Assembly: GCA_036971475.1 (NCBI GenBank)
Contig: JBAIZL010000008.1
Span: 25,719,482-25,783,481 of the forward strand
Length of the DNA: 64,000 nt
Source: Prosapia bicincta
Taxonomy: Eukaryota > Arthropoda > Insecta > Hemiptera > Cercopidae
Direction: 5' to 3'
This document shows, in pieces, positions 1 to 12,300 of this stretch; position 1 is the stretch's first letter; each line of letters opens with the position of its first letter. The notes beneath the pieces were generated by a model. The model saw only the letters and a list, made by a program, of their open reading frames with translations. It had not been told where the DNA came from and made no database searches. Both the position numbers and the translations under genes were made by a program.

Positions 1-3000
1 TATAAATTGTGATTGGTTGCACTTTTTCACTTTCAAAATGCAAACCTCACACTTCGTGCCATCATCAATTTTGTCAAACATTTTCAAGTCCCATAGTTAA
101 GTTAAACAAAAATCGACCGTAGCAGATTGCAAATGCTGCCATCCTTATGTGGAATAATATCAAGAGCAATCGGCGGACGAGGGGACCAACATAGTCATTT
201 GGCGCAACAAAACATCTTTACTTTCTGAACAACCCATGTACAATAGCCAATTCTAAATGTTCATTTAATACTGGATCCCAGTTAAACAAATTTAACGATT
301 GAATAAGATCTCCTCTATTTTATGTTTGCTAAAATGCTTTAAAATATTTTTTTACTTATTGACTTGGTAAGTCTATTTAAAATGCAAAAACCAGTTACAA
401 GCTAACCATTTTTGTTTGACGGCTTTTAAAACAAAAGGCAAGGCCAGCAAAACAATAAACTTTTACTTTCTACATATCCAGTTGTGATATACATGTTAGA
501 AACAGTAAAAATCCTATTATAAGTTCGAGTCTTTTCACAGACTGTAAGTCAAATTTATTATTGGTGGACACAGACAGCTGCTCTCGATTACTGGCAACTT
601 ATCCCAGAAAGGCAGGGAACTAAAAGGGTTTTGTTTTAATTATATAATTACATTACTACAATAGTTTACCTCGGTCATTTCTAAACCTTACTGTTTCCGC
701 CTATTTATGTAACGTAATAGAACTTACTGATTTCTTACAACTGTCACACTCCTTATCTAAAATATATATTAAGAAATAAAAATAACACAATTGCCCAGTT
801 ACCGTTTGACAATACAAAAACTAGTGTTGTGTGAACCTTAAGGCAGAAAAAATAAGGGCTGGACCAATGTCAACTCATAAATAAAGGCAGACAGACAACT
901 AACATATAACAAATTAAACAGATCTAGAAATGAGTTGCCATACCTAACGCATGTGGTTTAGTAGGAGATGGGAATAGAAGCGGGGTAGTTCATATGGTAG
1001 TTGTAGCACTCACTCTTAAAAACAGAAAATACACGCATAGCTACTTGCTGTCTTTCTTTCAAAGAATTATGGACAGTTTTGAGTCACTTATGAGTTTGAT
1101 TTATAATTATTTTTCAACATAATTTTTATCTTAAAAATAATCATTGGTGGTAATCATTAAATAACCGATGTGTGCACTCACACACCCACCAATAACCATC
1201 ATTGTTACATTAATAGTTATGAATTGACTTTATAAACCATCAATAACAAAATACAGCAACAACTCGATTAACCGTCATCGTCAGGACCGTGGTCATGACG
1301 GTTGAGCGAATAGACGGATAACAGAAACACTGTATTATTCCTCAAAAACCTAACCTCAATCAATTATATTGTAGACAGATATCACACTCACAGTAATGTA
1401 ATATATTACGAAGCGAAAATAAAATAAACACGATTGTAATAGCAAATAAAACTATTTAATACATGATAAAAAGATCCACACAGTAGCTACAAATGTGGCA
1501 AAATAATGTACAGTAATATAAACTTACAGGTGAAATAGTTTATGTAGCTTAACAAACAAAGCTAACGCGTCACTGCATTCTTTACTTATTCTTTGTTTCA
1601 CTATCATAACTAAGTACGAAAATACGTTTCTTAACATATTATTTATAAAAACACATGTCAGGACAATTGGCCTGGCATAGTTTTTTTCTACTGTAAATGA
1701 TATGTAAATAAACTCCTTCTTTGATTTAATTATATTTTCTTATCTGTGCAACACTGTCTTCATTTTTTTTTTTTTTTTTTTTTTGTGTAAACAATAAACA
1801 ACAAATCCACAATTTCATGTTCCAGTTACCCGCATTAAAAGCTGACTGGCTATAAAACTGTTTTGGCGCTTATCACTATGACATGTAAACGTGTCACATT
1901 TGATTGATTTGTGAGTTTATAAATATTTATTATAGAACAAAAGTGTAAACAGATGCTCTCTCTGATATAGGAATTCACTTTATAATTTACCTCTTAGTAA
2001 GGATGAGTTTATCTAACTAAGTGTATCAATGTTTGTACTTAACTTCAACCAAGACCATTTTTAAGGATTATTTTACAACTAAATATTTAGTTCATATTTC
2101 AGACTTATTCTAGGTTTTGTGACATTTTTAAAACAATTTATGCCATTAAAAATTATGTGTTTTATTAAAGTATATAAAGATAAACTTTTTTCAATGAATC
2201 ATTTTTTTGGTTTGATAATAATCTCAACTTCACTAAAATTTTTAACAAATAAGTGTGTTGGCCCATAACTCCTGATAAGAAGCTCTTAGAAAAACATCAT
2301 GTTTTTAATGGCATCGGAGCTTATCTATCAAACAAAAACCATCGTAATTATATCTGTAAATAATGTGAAGCTTGTTGTTTAATACTGTGCATTAATTTTT
2401 CCAAAAGTAGCAACACGAGCTGAGAACTACGAATAAACAAAAAAGGTTACTAGAAAATAATGGCCAGACGGTATTCGGTTCAGGGTACTGGCTGCTAATT
2501 GGCCCGACACGGCAGCTAAAGTGGTAAAGCACTTTGTTATTACAATATTATTGTTATTACAGCAATGACGGTTAACAGAAACTGACAGTTAAACGAGGTT
2601 TTACTGTATCACTTTATTGGCATTAAAACTAATGTTATTTGTTTTTATGAAACTCATAAAACATAGATGGAGACAAAGTCAAGGTTTATCTGTGCAAGAT
2701 GCATCTGTACAGATGTAATCAGTTGTTTTTGTTGATACCTTTATTGTAACATTTTACACTTTTTTTTTCATATTTTTGAACCCCTTGCAGTGCTACTCTC
2801 TCCTTTTTCAGGTCATTTAAGGAGGCAATCTATTTCTATCTTAATGTATCATTTCCAAAGCCTTACACTTTCAGTATATGCACTGCACCCGACATTGGAA
2901 TCCTCAGTGAACACGTTTAATTGAAACTGATTTAGTTTATAGATGTAGAGTAAACTTTAAAAACAATTAGCATCGTATCAACCCTTTTCTCATTCCATTA

Positions 3001-3937
3001 AAATAGCATTGGGATTGTATAGGTTTAGAGTGAAACAATTACTCTAAATTTAAAAACACACTGATTCAAGATTTCCAAAGAGTATCAACTATCTGGAGTT
3101 TTTTTTAAAGTAATCCATAATTTTATAATCTCTATACTTCAGAGAATATTCTCTTTTAAAATTATGATTTTAAATAACATAACAATGACCTCAAATCTTG
3201 AAGATTATTAACAATGATTGATACAATTTTTATAATTAAAAATACTTTTCTATTTAGAATAGCTACTTTTGTATAACAAAACTTTCCCAGTCTTTAGGAA
3301 ATTTTTTAAGCTAAATAAATAGGCATGAATCTTTTCAGGTTTAGTATTGTTAATAACAGCAGTCTCTGTATAATACGGAACATCACTACTCCATCTACTC
3401 CCCTAGTAATCAAGCGGTTCAGGGGTTAATTCTGCCCCACCACCTATAGACCCTGTAATCAGTTTACGCATCAGTTAGCCACTTGTGTTCTTGCAGTTCA
3501 CATCAGTTTCATAATTTGTCGCAGCGTTAGTTTCTAGTTCAAGTTTACCTCAAGTTAGAGATAGGAGGTTTCAATAGACTTCAAAGTTGGTTACATTCAC
3601 TAGAAAATACACATTACCTCGGATACAATTCATGAGATTAGAACAAAAATGGTTTTGTATTAGTTAAGAGACTCACAGACTTATACTGGTAATAGTCCGA
3701 AATAAATTTTGAACCCTCATAGATTGGATTATAACTAAGATAAGTCTGTCAGTTTCCTACTGAAGGTATACCTAATGATGTTTGTAAGTTGTACTTATCC
3801 TATTCAAGTTATTTTACCAGTCAGTTTCAAAACACACTATTTTTCCTTGTGCAGGACTGGTTATTTATTACATAATTTAATTTTTTTTGTTGTTATTTTC
3901 ATGTTAGCTATATTGTTTTGTTTGTTTATATATATAT
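1..3937. other. IPO7 intron, no gene recognised
   Basis: Distal part of the importin-7 intron after exon 9. I see no exon on either strand. Two stretches (about 1262-1335 and 2555-2611) end in ACTGTAT and share a GACGGTTAA/GACGGTTGA core; the second reads in reverse TACAGTAAAACCTCG, typical of Tigger/pogo ends. A 22-bp T run lies at 1763-1784. Confidence 0.5.
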
Positions 3938-4801
3938 TAGCGATGGGCCGATTCCGATTCTCGATTCCAGGAATCGTCGATTCTAGGTGGTATCGAGGTA
4001 TCGTCGATACTCGATTCTTCATTCATAAAGGTGTCGATTCCGATTCCTATTTTATTAACTATTAAAATATGTGTATGGAGTAATTTATTGGAAAAATAAT
4101 TAACTACCAAATATGTCTTATTAATTTATTAGTTGCTTTGAATGAATTAAACGATTAAAGCAAATACCGATTTGAGATAACGAAAATATTATTATTTATG
4201 GAGCAACAACAAAGAAGATCGTAACCAATCCTGGTCGTTTGTCATCGCTCGTCTCTCTATGTCTCTCTTACTAGAGTGGGTTCGATACACAATCTCTTTT
4301 TTTCTCTCTCTTGCTCTCTATCTCTCCCCCTCCCCCCCGTGTCGCTGCCACTGATTCAGGGGCATATTAAAAACTACCCTATTTCTATTATTTTTTTAAA
4401 TCTTTATGTTGTTCGTTTGTTTTTAATTTTTGTTTTGTTTTGAGAGACAATGTAAATAGGCTTAGGTATTTTTTTCAAACTTTGTAAAATAGTGTAAAGT
4501 TTACATTTTTAACTTTATAATAAGTCATTACTTTAATCTGATATGTTTTTATGCTATTAAAAATTCCTATTGATAAATTAAGGTTGAAAGTTTTGTGTAG
4601 CCTATTACATTAAAACAGAGCTTTTGAATGGTTTTGCCGTATGACCAAGATGTTAACTAAATTAGTTATTAGAGAACTAGCATGTAAGCTAATATAACTT
4701 GAAAGAATCGAGAATCGACTAAAGAATCGAGAATCGAAAGGAAAATTTTAGAATCGGAATCGGAATCGGAATCGAAAATTTTAGGAATCGACCCATCTCT
4801 A
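3938..4801. mobile_element. Non-autonomous hAT element (MITE), 864 bp, TSD ATATATAT
   Basis: The left end TAGCGATGGGCCGATTCC mirrors the right end, which in reverse complement reads TAGAGATGGGTCGATTCC. Both ends are lined with reiterated GAATCG/CGATTC hexamers, forming subterminal repeats. The 8 bp on each side (3930-3937 and 4802-4809) are identical, ATATATAT, the length expected for hAT, although low in complexity. The interior has no transposase, only a CT-rich stretch (about 4236-4340). Confidence 0.75.
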
Positions 4802-4803
4802 AT

Positions 4804-5465
4804 ATATATAGATTTTTTGGACTAGGAGACTGACAGACTTACCTTGGTAAGAGTCCACTCTGTAGTCTTGAAATAGAAACACATAAAAGCACTTAAACAA
4901 TGATATATTTCAACCACACAGTAGTCTTTGTCGATCAAAGAGAAAACATAAAAAGAAATATGAGAGAATGAAATAAAATAATTATAAATTGTATCACAGA
5001 TTGTGTAGAGTAGAAATCAGATGTCACAGATGCACAGATTAAATATATATATATTGTTTCCATGAGCATATGAGTGATTATAGTTTGCGTAAGTCTGTCA
5101 GGGGAAAAGAGATTAGAGATGTCAAAGGCTATTAGGGGAAATAAAAAAATAATAATAAAAAAATGGATGGATTTATCTGATGTTGAGGTTAGGGGATTCT
5201 CTGGATTTGGTATACCACTGGTATGATAGTTCCCATCTTCTCAGTTCTGAGGGACATCTGATTTCTACTCTACACAATCTGTGATACAATTTATAATTAT
5301 TTTATTTCATTCTCTCATATTTCTTTTTGTGTTTTCTCTTCGATTGACAAAGACCACTGTGTGGTTGAAATATATCATTGTTTAAGTACTTTTATGTGTT
5401 TCTATTTCAAGACTACAGTGTGGACTCTTACCAAGGTAAGTCTGTCAGTCTCCTAGTCCAAAAAA

Positions 5466-5478
<13 letters not shown>
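4804..5478. repeat. Long foldback: 222-bp arms around a 227-bp loop
   Basis: The arm at 4804-5025 and the arm at 5253-5478 are near-perfect reverse complements, from the AGATTTTTTGGACTAGGAG outer end to the GATTTCTACTCTACACAA inner end. The outer 67 bp recur a third time in direct orientation at 5552-5618, beyond a (TA)n run. No coding capacity. It looks like a foldback or SINE-type unit inserted head-to-head in TA-rich DNA. Confidence 0.85.

Positions 5479-5520
<42 letters not shown>
5468..5520. repeat. (TA)n microsatellite
   Basis: Uninterrupted TA run at the outer edge of the foldback right arm. Confidence 0.98.
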
Positions 5521-5523
<3 letters not shown>

Positions 5524-5551
5524 GGTTAGTTTTGGTTGGTAAAGATTATTT

Positions 5552-5618
5552 AGATTTTTTGGACTAGGAGACTGACAGACTTACCTTGGTAAGAGTCCAC
5601 TCTGTAGTCTTGAAATAG
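5552..5618 (+). repeat. Third copy of foldback outer arm (67 bp)
   Basis: Matches the outer 67 bp of the left arm (4812-4878) almost base for base, truncated after GTAGTCTTGAAATAG. It shows that the arm is a repeat unit of its own. Confidence 0.85.
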
Positions 5619-6250
5619 TATATTCAAGTAGTCTCAAATAGTATAATTCAAGTCCTAGCATCAATTGCACATTTTATTTATAACAATGTGTTAATTCATC
5701 AAATTGTAGAATAAATTTAAAGAGACGTAATATAAACACTAATGCAATGAATAAATTTAGAGATAAGAAGGGGTAGGAGTCAAGATTACTTTATTAAATT
5801 TAGTATTTTTATTTTGTATACTAATCATTTAATATAGTTAATTCTGTACTGTATATGGTGCAGACTGCACCTGTCCAGTAACTCAATGAGATTATCGTTA
5901 TAACTGCTCCCAAGAGATGACGCCAACACATGCTCCCTCTTGTTAAACCGTAGATAAATGAGCTTGACTTTGCATTTGAACTCAAATTTATGTGAATTAA
6001 AATAACAATTATGTGATTTGCAATAAAATTCTCAAAATCATAATAGAATTATTAAGATAACTGTATAAAAATAGTTTTTTTTTCATATTAATAGTACCTA
6101 GATTATTCCTCATATTCCTGTTTTCTCATCGTGGTCATCCTGATACATCTTTAAAACAAATTTCTATATTAATATCCAGTATATATTCTAATACTTTCAA
6201 TTAAAATCTCTCAATACTAAAAATGTTATTAGTTATATTCAAAAACTTAC

Positions 6251-6414
6251 CATATGAAGAGCACCATCCTTTTGCCGTGGATCAGCATTTGCTGAAGTTA
6301 AGACCTCCATTACCAACTGCATAGTTTTCTGCAACATATCTTTACGTTTTTTACAAGCAGAATGTAACAATGTTTGAGCTGCTATCACTGGAGATACAAA
6401 ATCTTCAAAAATAT
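6251..6414 (-). CDS. IPO7: IPO7 coding exon 9 (last one in the window)
   Basis: 164 nt, phase 1 to 0. It encodes [20 protein letters not shown] and ends [12 protein letters not shown] before a GTAAGT donor. The next conserved block (IGSLAEILLKK-like) should follow, but no such exon is visible between 6250 and 1, so that intron exceeds 6.2 kb. Confidence 0.95.
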
Positions 6415-9264
6415 CTGCAATTTAAAAAATAACAGCCATTACACTTTGTATAACACAAGGTATGTTCCATGAATGGTTGCCTAGAGTAAATCTGAAAAGG
6501 TTATTTTTGTGTGAGTTTGATAGCAAACCACCAACCTTTCTACTAAGGGCAACATCACATTATGTATTTCCTAGAAAAATCATCATTAAAGTTATGGAAA
6601 TATTGAGTTTTTTTGAAAAAAAAACTAGCATCTTTTCCATGAAAGTATAAAACTCTTAAAATATACATCCGTCAGCAGAATAGAATAGAAATAAATAACA
6701 TTAGCAAAGAAAAAATGTTACGTATTCAAAAACTAAACAAAATTAAGTTCAGTCACTTTCAAAAGTTTGTGGGTAATGACAAATGTATTCCTTTGACAAA
6801 AAGAAATTGTAAAAAAGGTATTTATGTGGAGTTTTTGAATGGCTATTATATGCAAGATGCAAATAAACTGAGTGGGCAGAAAATGGATTTCACATAGTTG
6901 AAAACTTAAGATAAGACATTTCCCTAATTCAGAACAGATAGTAAGAAATGCAACAAAACAGTTAATAGAACTTTCCAGCAGTGTTTTCTATAATTGAATG
7001 GATAGTGAAACAAATGCAAATCACAATAATCTAATAGACAATAATTTATATTCATTCAATAAATTGAATATTGACCAATTCTGTAAACTTTATGACCTTA
7101 TTTAGTAATTGAATATAAAGTTACCTCCAATTAAAAATAAAATTCTTAGAAATCTACTTATTATATGAATTTAATTCAATGCATATAAATATTATATGAT
7201 GTCAAGATAGTTTTTTTAATATTTTACCTACCAAATTTAACCTTAATGTATTCATGAGGATCAGTATTCCATAATTCTTCATCAGCTGCAGAATATGACA
7301 TTATAGGGAACAATACATCCTGGATAATAGCAAACATATGCGGTTTCAAGAACTTCCATGAAAAGGCATGCATGATTCTGAAACAACCAAATAGAATAAT
7401 TTTAATTGATTTGACATAAACTAAAATCCTGTAGCTTTCATATAAAAATAAAAGAATAGAAATAAAACTTACGAATAACTTTTTCATTTATTTATCACCT
7501 TGTGTACATATTAATTCCATAGCAATCGTCCTCAGAATTAATTTACAAAACAAACTAATCAATACTATACTCTATTGGTTAGTTGCCTTGATCCACCAAA
7601 TCATATAAAATAATATTACTTAAGAGGAAAAGATATTTTTTAAAACTTCATCCCTTTTATATTACTTTTAAAATGTGCCATAGTATTTTCATATTCTGTG
7701 AGATATCTAAGTGAAATCTTATATATCATGCCCCTTCCTCATTTTATGGTTTTTGATAAATCGTGCAATAGATCAACTTTTTTTCAATTTAATGCCTTTA
7801 ACATCATTAGGATTATTTTTTGGGGGTCAATTTGTAGTGTAATACATATTTTCCCAATAGTTTGGAGGCTAAAAATAATACTATTGTAAAAACTGTCCTT
7901 GTAAACTGCATGATCAGACCTGAATCAATCTAAGAAGATGAGCAGCACAACGTCTTCATGATAATCTTGTAGCATGAGTGTCTCAGTGGCTCTTTCCTTA
8001 TATGTATTTACGAGACAGTAACCAACCTCTCCACAGAATCATTTCTTCATCCGATGATACCAACCCCAATAAATAGTTAATATTTAACATTGTATTACTA
8101 AAATATTGTAGTATAGGTCTGTAATTGTAGAGCCTCCATCAGTGGGTTGAGGATCATTTAGTTATATGTTATTTATTGCTCTAAAATGGTACACATTTCA
8201 TACTAGTAATTATTTTATATACAAATGCATTTGATTCATACATTTTTGAAAGAGGTAAAGATTTGTAACATTTTGTATTTTTTGCATTTGTGATTGATTA
8301 AAATTTTGATCACACAGTTTAAATTAATCTTTTGAAACTTTTATTGGTAAAAAACGAAAAATCTAAATCTTGTGTATGTATGTGCCAGACATTGTCTCTT
8401 CGAGTTTTTTATTAACTTATCATACCCGAAATGCTGCAAGAACAATTTCTCCATACAACAATCTAAACCAACCTTATCATTAAATGTGATGATTAAAGAG
8501 TATTGATTACCCTAAATTACCCTTTGATGAGTGGTTAAATCCCTACCCATGTAAAAGAGTTGTGAAAATATTACTAGTAAAATGAAGATATAACATGTAT
8601 TTTCCTTGAAATTAGAATGGGAAACTTGAAGTACACATCCATTACAAACATATTGCTATTAAATCATTTTAAAAATAATTTGAGTTGTCTTCTTATTTAA
8701 TCTTATAATTCTCTTTGGTTCATTTTACTCTATTGATAAACTTGATATAAATTTCATTTCCTAAGCTCCAAATTTGTATAATAATTTAGATGTAGAACTT
8801 ATAATGTTTGGTCACTTACCCTTGGTTGATATAGTTTAAAGTTTGCTGAAGAACTCTGGGAGAAACATACAATTTCCTTCTATGTTGATCGAGAATTTTC
8901 AATAGGACTTCAAGTATGCCACCGGAGAAAGTTTTTAAATACCACTCCGCAAATTCTTTGTATTCTTTAGTTACATTTCCAGGGCTGCCATACCTGTTTC
9001 ATAACATAAATTAGAATATGCGCAAGCCTACAAACATATTAGATGCAAATTTAATATAATTTTTTTTTATACTTAAACACAAGTATATATTTTCTTGATC
9101 TTACATTTTTAGATCGCTAAGATTTAAATTAAACTTGCTTAAATTTAAAAGTATTACTAACATTTTAAGTCTTAGAGTGTAATCATTTCTATTTTTATCA
9201 TTATTATTTTTCATTACTATTTAGAAAACTGTATGATAAAGTTTTGTTATATGGCACTTTACAA

Positions 9265-9333
<69 letters not shown>

Positions 9334-12300
9334 GCTAGAAGTAAAATAATTGCTAGGAAATGGTTACTCGTTAGTTTTTGAGTGTGCAGAGTACAGAACC
9401 GCCATCAACATTTACTGGGGATACGCGGCTGTGGCTCTTGGGAATGGGAAGCAGTGGCATTTGGGTAAAATGCCGACGCCAAAAATCCACTAGGAAATCA
9501 TTAGTACGAGGTTTTAAAAGGGTATAGAGTCCAAAACCATCATAAAAACTTGCTAGGAAAGCCTCTACTATGTTAAATTGCAGTTAAAAATGTGAGAAGT
9601 CAAAAAACGCTCGGAAATGTTTACTCAGAAATTTTTCAGGATGCTGAGTTCAAACCACCATTGAAATTCAGCAGGGGCACATGGGAAAGACTACTGGGAT
9701 AAATTTTCGCAGTATCAAGTTTCGCAAACAGTTTATTTGGATTGTTTTTTGAAAACTTTACCAAGATATAATTTTTATCTGCAATAAATTCCATTCATCA
9801 GAGCGACCTTTTTCCAAATTCTACAAAAATTTGTTCTACACAAAATGATGATTTACCAAAAAAACATTCTAAAGCATTGAATGTAAAGCTAAGTACAGAA
9901 AACTTTTAAACATACCCAAATTAAAAGGAATCACATTATTTTTTTATTTATATACTGAACTATCATTTGGAGAAATCCCATACTGAAAGAAATAATTTGG
10001 AAATGTTAGAAATTCAGTAAAAAGGTGTATAAACATTTCAGATATAATATAAAAACCTGGGTATAAAAATCAATTGCCTTACATTTTGGAAATTTTGTGA
10101 TTTTTTAGAATTTCTAGATACAAATAAAGCAGATTATGATACATGCAGAAATGGCTTTTATATACTTTTTAATTATATGTATATGTTTAATATCATTGCA
10201 GCATGAAGAGAATTAGAAGTAGATACAATTTAGAAAAGGTTTGAGTGGTCTAGCGGATATATAGCGCCTACTAAGGGGTCTCGGACTCAACCCTCAGTAG
10301 AGCCAAAAATATGACATGGTACTATTATTGATAACTGTAATTCCAATCTATCTCCCAAAGTTTATTGATAGTTATAATTATACAATTTATTTTGACTTAC
10401 CTTTCAAACATTCTATGAAGTATATGTAATGCCCACTTTTTACACTTCCACCAAGGTAAATGCATTCGCTCATCTTCATCTACTATATTTGTTTGTTCTG
10501 GAACAGGTCTATCTGCAATAGCTCTTACTATTTCCATCCATTGTGAAAAAACTTCTTTTGAAATTAGATCCAATGGAAGAACGTACTGTAAAATACATTT
10601 TACTATATTAAAGCTATATATGTTCTATATTTTATTTTCTCTGTGTCTAAGTGTGCTTTTGTGTATTATTAAACTATAGCAATACTGTTTTCTTACACTG
10701 ACTTCTAACTTACATTTCAATCTATTAAACACGTTGAGTACGGCAGTGGTGCATGAACGCCCATGCTTTACTGGTGCCCAAGGTGGTAGGTGTTCATGTA
10801 CGCCCCGCTCTCCCTCTCAAATTATTGGTTCAGTGTGAGGAAATTTGTTGCCAGAAAATATTGAATAGCTTGTCAGTTATTGTGCTAGTCTTTGTGAACA
10901 TTTCGGTGCATTTTGTTTTTTTTTTCTACCATTATTATTGGATGAGGGACTGTATTACTGTATCAGTGTTACTTAAAGTGAGTTTATTAGTTTTTGTTCA
11001 ATGAATGGATAACAAGGATGAATTATTAGAGAATGTCTACTGTAACATTTGTCTAAGTAGACATTCTCCATTATTGCATCTTCTTTATCTATATTCATTG
11101 TACAAAAACTAATAAACACTACTACAACACACTTCAAATAACACTTTTATGATAATACAGTCCCTAATCTGACAGTAATGGTGAAACAAAAAAAGAAATG
11201 CACTGAAATGTTCACAAATACTGGCACAATAACCGACAAGTGACACAAAATTTTCTGTCAATGGCTAACCTTACACTGAACCAATGAATTGAGAGGGGGA
11301 GAGGGCGTACATGAACGTCTACCGCCACGGGGGCCAATAGAGCACAGTTATTCATGGACGCCCGCCATACTCAATGTGTTTAACAAGAATCTTGATATAT
11401 TTGTAAATCAACTTTTGAAAGCTACATTACAATACACTTATTTCGAGCATTAGTAGACTGCGGTTTTCTTGAAATAGTTGGGCTTGTGAGAACCCTTATC
11501 ACTTGGTATAACGATGTTTATTTTTGGTTTTACTGCATTGGTTTATGTTTGGGTTAATGTTGTCTATTAGATTGAATAATTTATATTTTTTTAAAAATAT
11601 TAAATTATATTAATAGAGAAACCTAACCAAATACCTAGCAAGACCCTCCTTCTAAAATCAGTGTTGGTAATTCTATGAGTGATGAAATCAGCACTTTTAC
11701 TAGGTAAAAATGATTGTGTCTGTTAAGATCAAGACTTGGGATACTCATACTGTTTAAGAAAATAGTTTCATGCAATTTAATGGAGGCTTTTTGATGAAGG
11801 ACAAAAATCCTACGTTAAAAATAGAATAAAAATACAAAATAGTATGATGTACAAAATTTTCAAATCTTGCAGAACTACAACCAAAAATCTGTATCCTGGC
11901 ATGTTCTAGTGGTACACAGAAAGCAAGTGGACAACCTAACAATATTATAAGCCTAAGATAAAAAATGATAAGCTGCATAACACTGTATTGCTAAAGCACT
12001 GTACTACCCAGCCCCCATAAAGCATCATTCAAGAGAACATTCAACCTGTCCAAGAAAATACTACATGAAAAATTTGATGGAAGAAAATTTGAAGGGAAAT
12101 GCATTGAAAAACTACTTTCTGGCAATGCATTTCAGTTGATAGGTGTAATCTGGAAAAATAATTTCAGATTTTATAAACTTGTTCATCATAAATCTATCTG
12201 GATTACTCAGGCTAACTATATTGCCAGACAGCAAAACTTCTTTTTGAATGACATCAGCTAAAATCTCAAAAACTCAGAGTATCTTGTCATGTGTGACTTT

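Noticed and set aside
3775..4065. 96-codon open frame
   Set aside because: It runs into the hAT MITE's GAATCG repeats and uses background AT-rich residues; no family resemblance.
1..6240. Further importin-7 exons
   Set aside because: I looked for the next conserved blocks (IGSLAEIL-like, RARACWV-like) on the minus strand and saw none.
10238..10310. A genuine tRNA gene
   Set aside because: A- and B-box-like text is present, but acceptor and anticodon stems do not pair; SINE head preferred.
10753..11004. 83-codon open frame
   Set aside because: Lies wholly inside a piggyBac MITE that has no transposase similarity.
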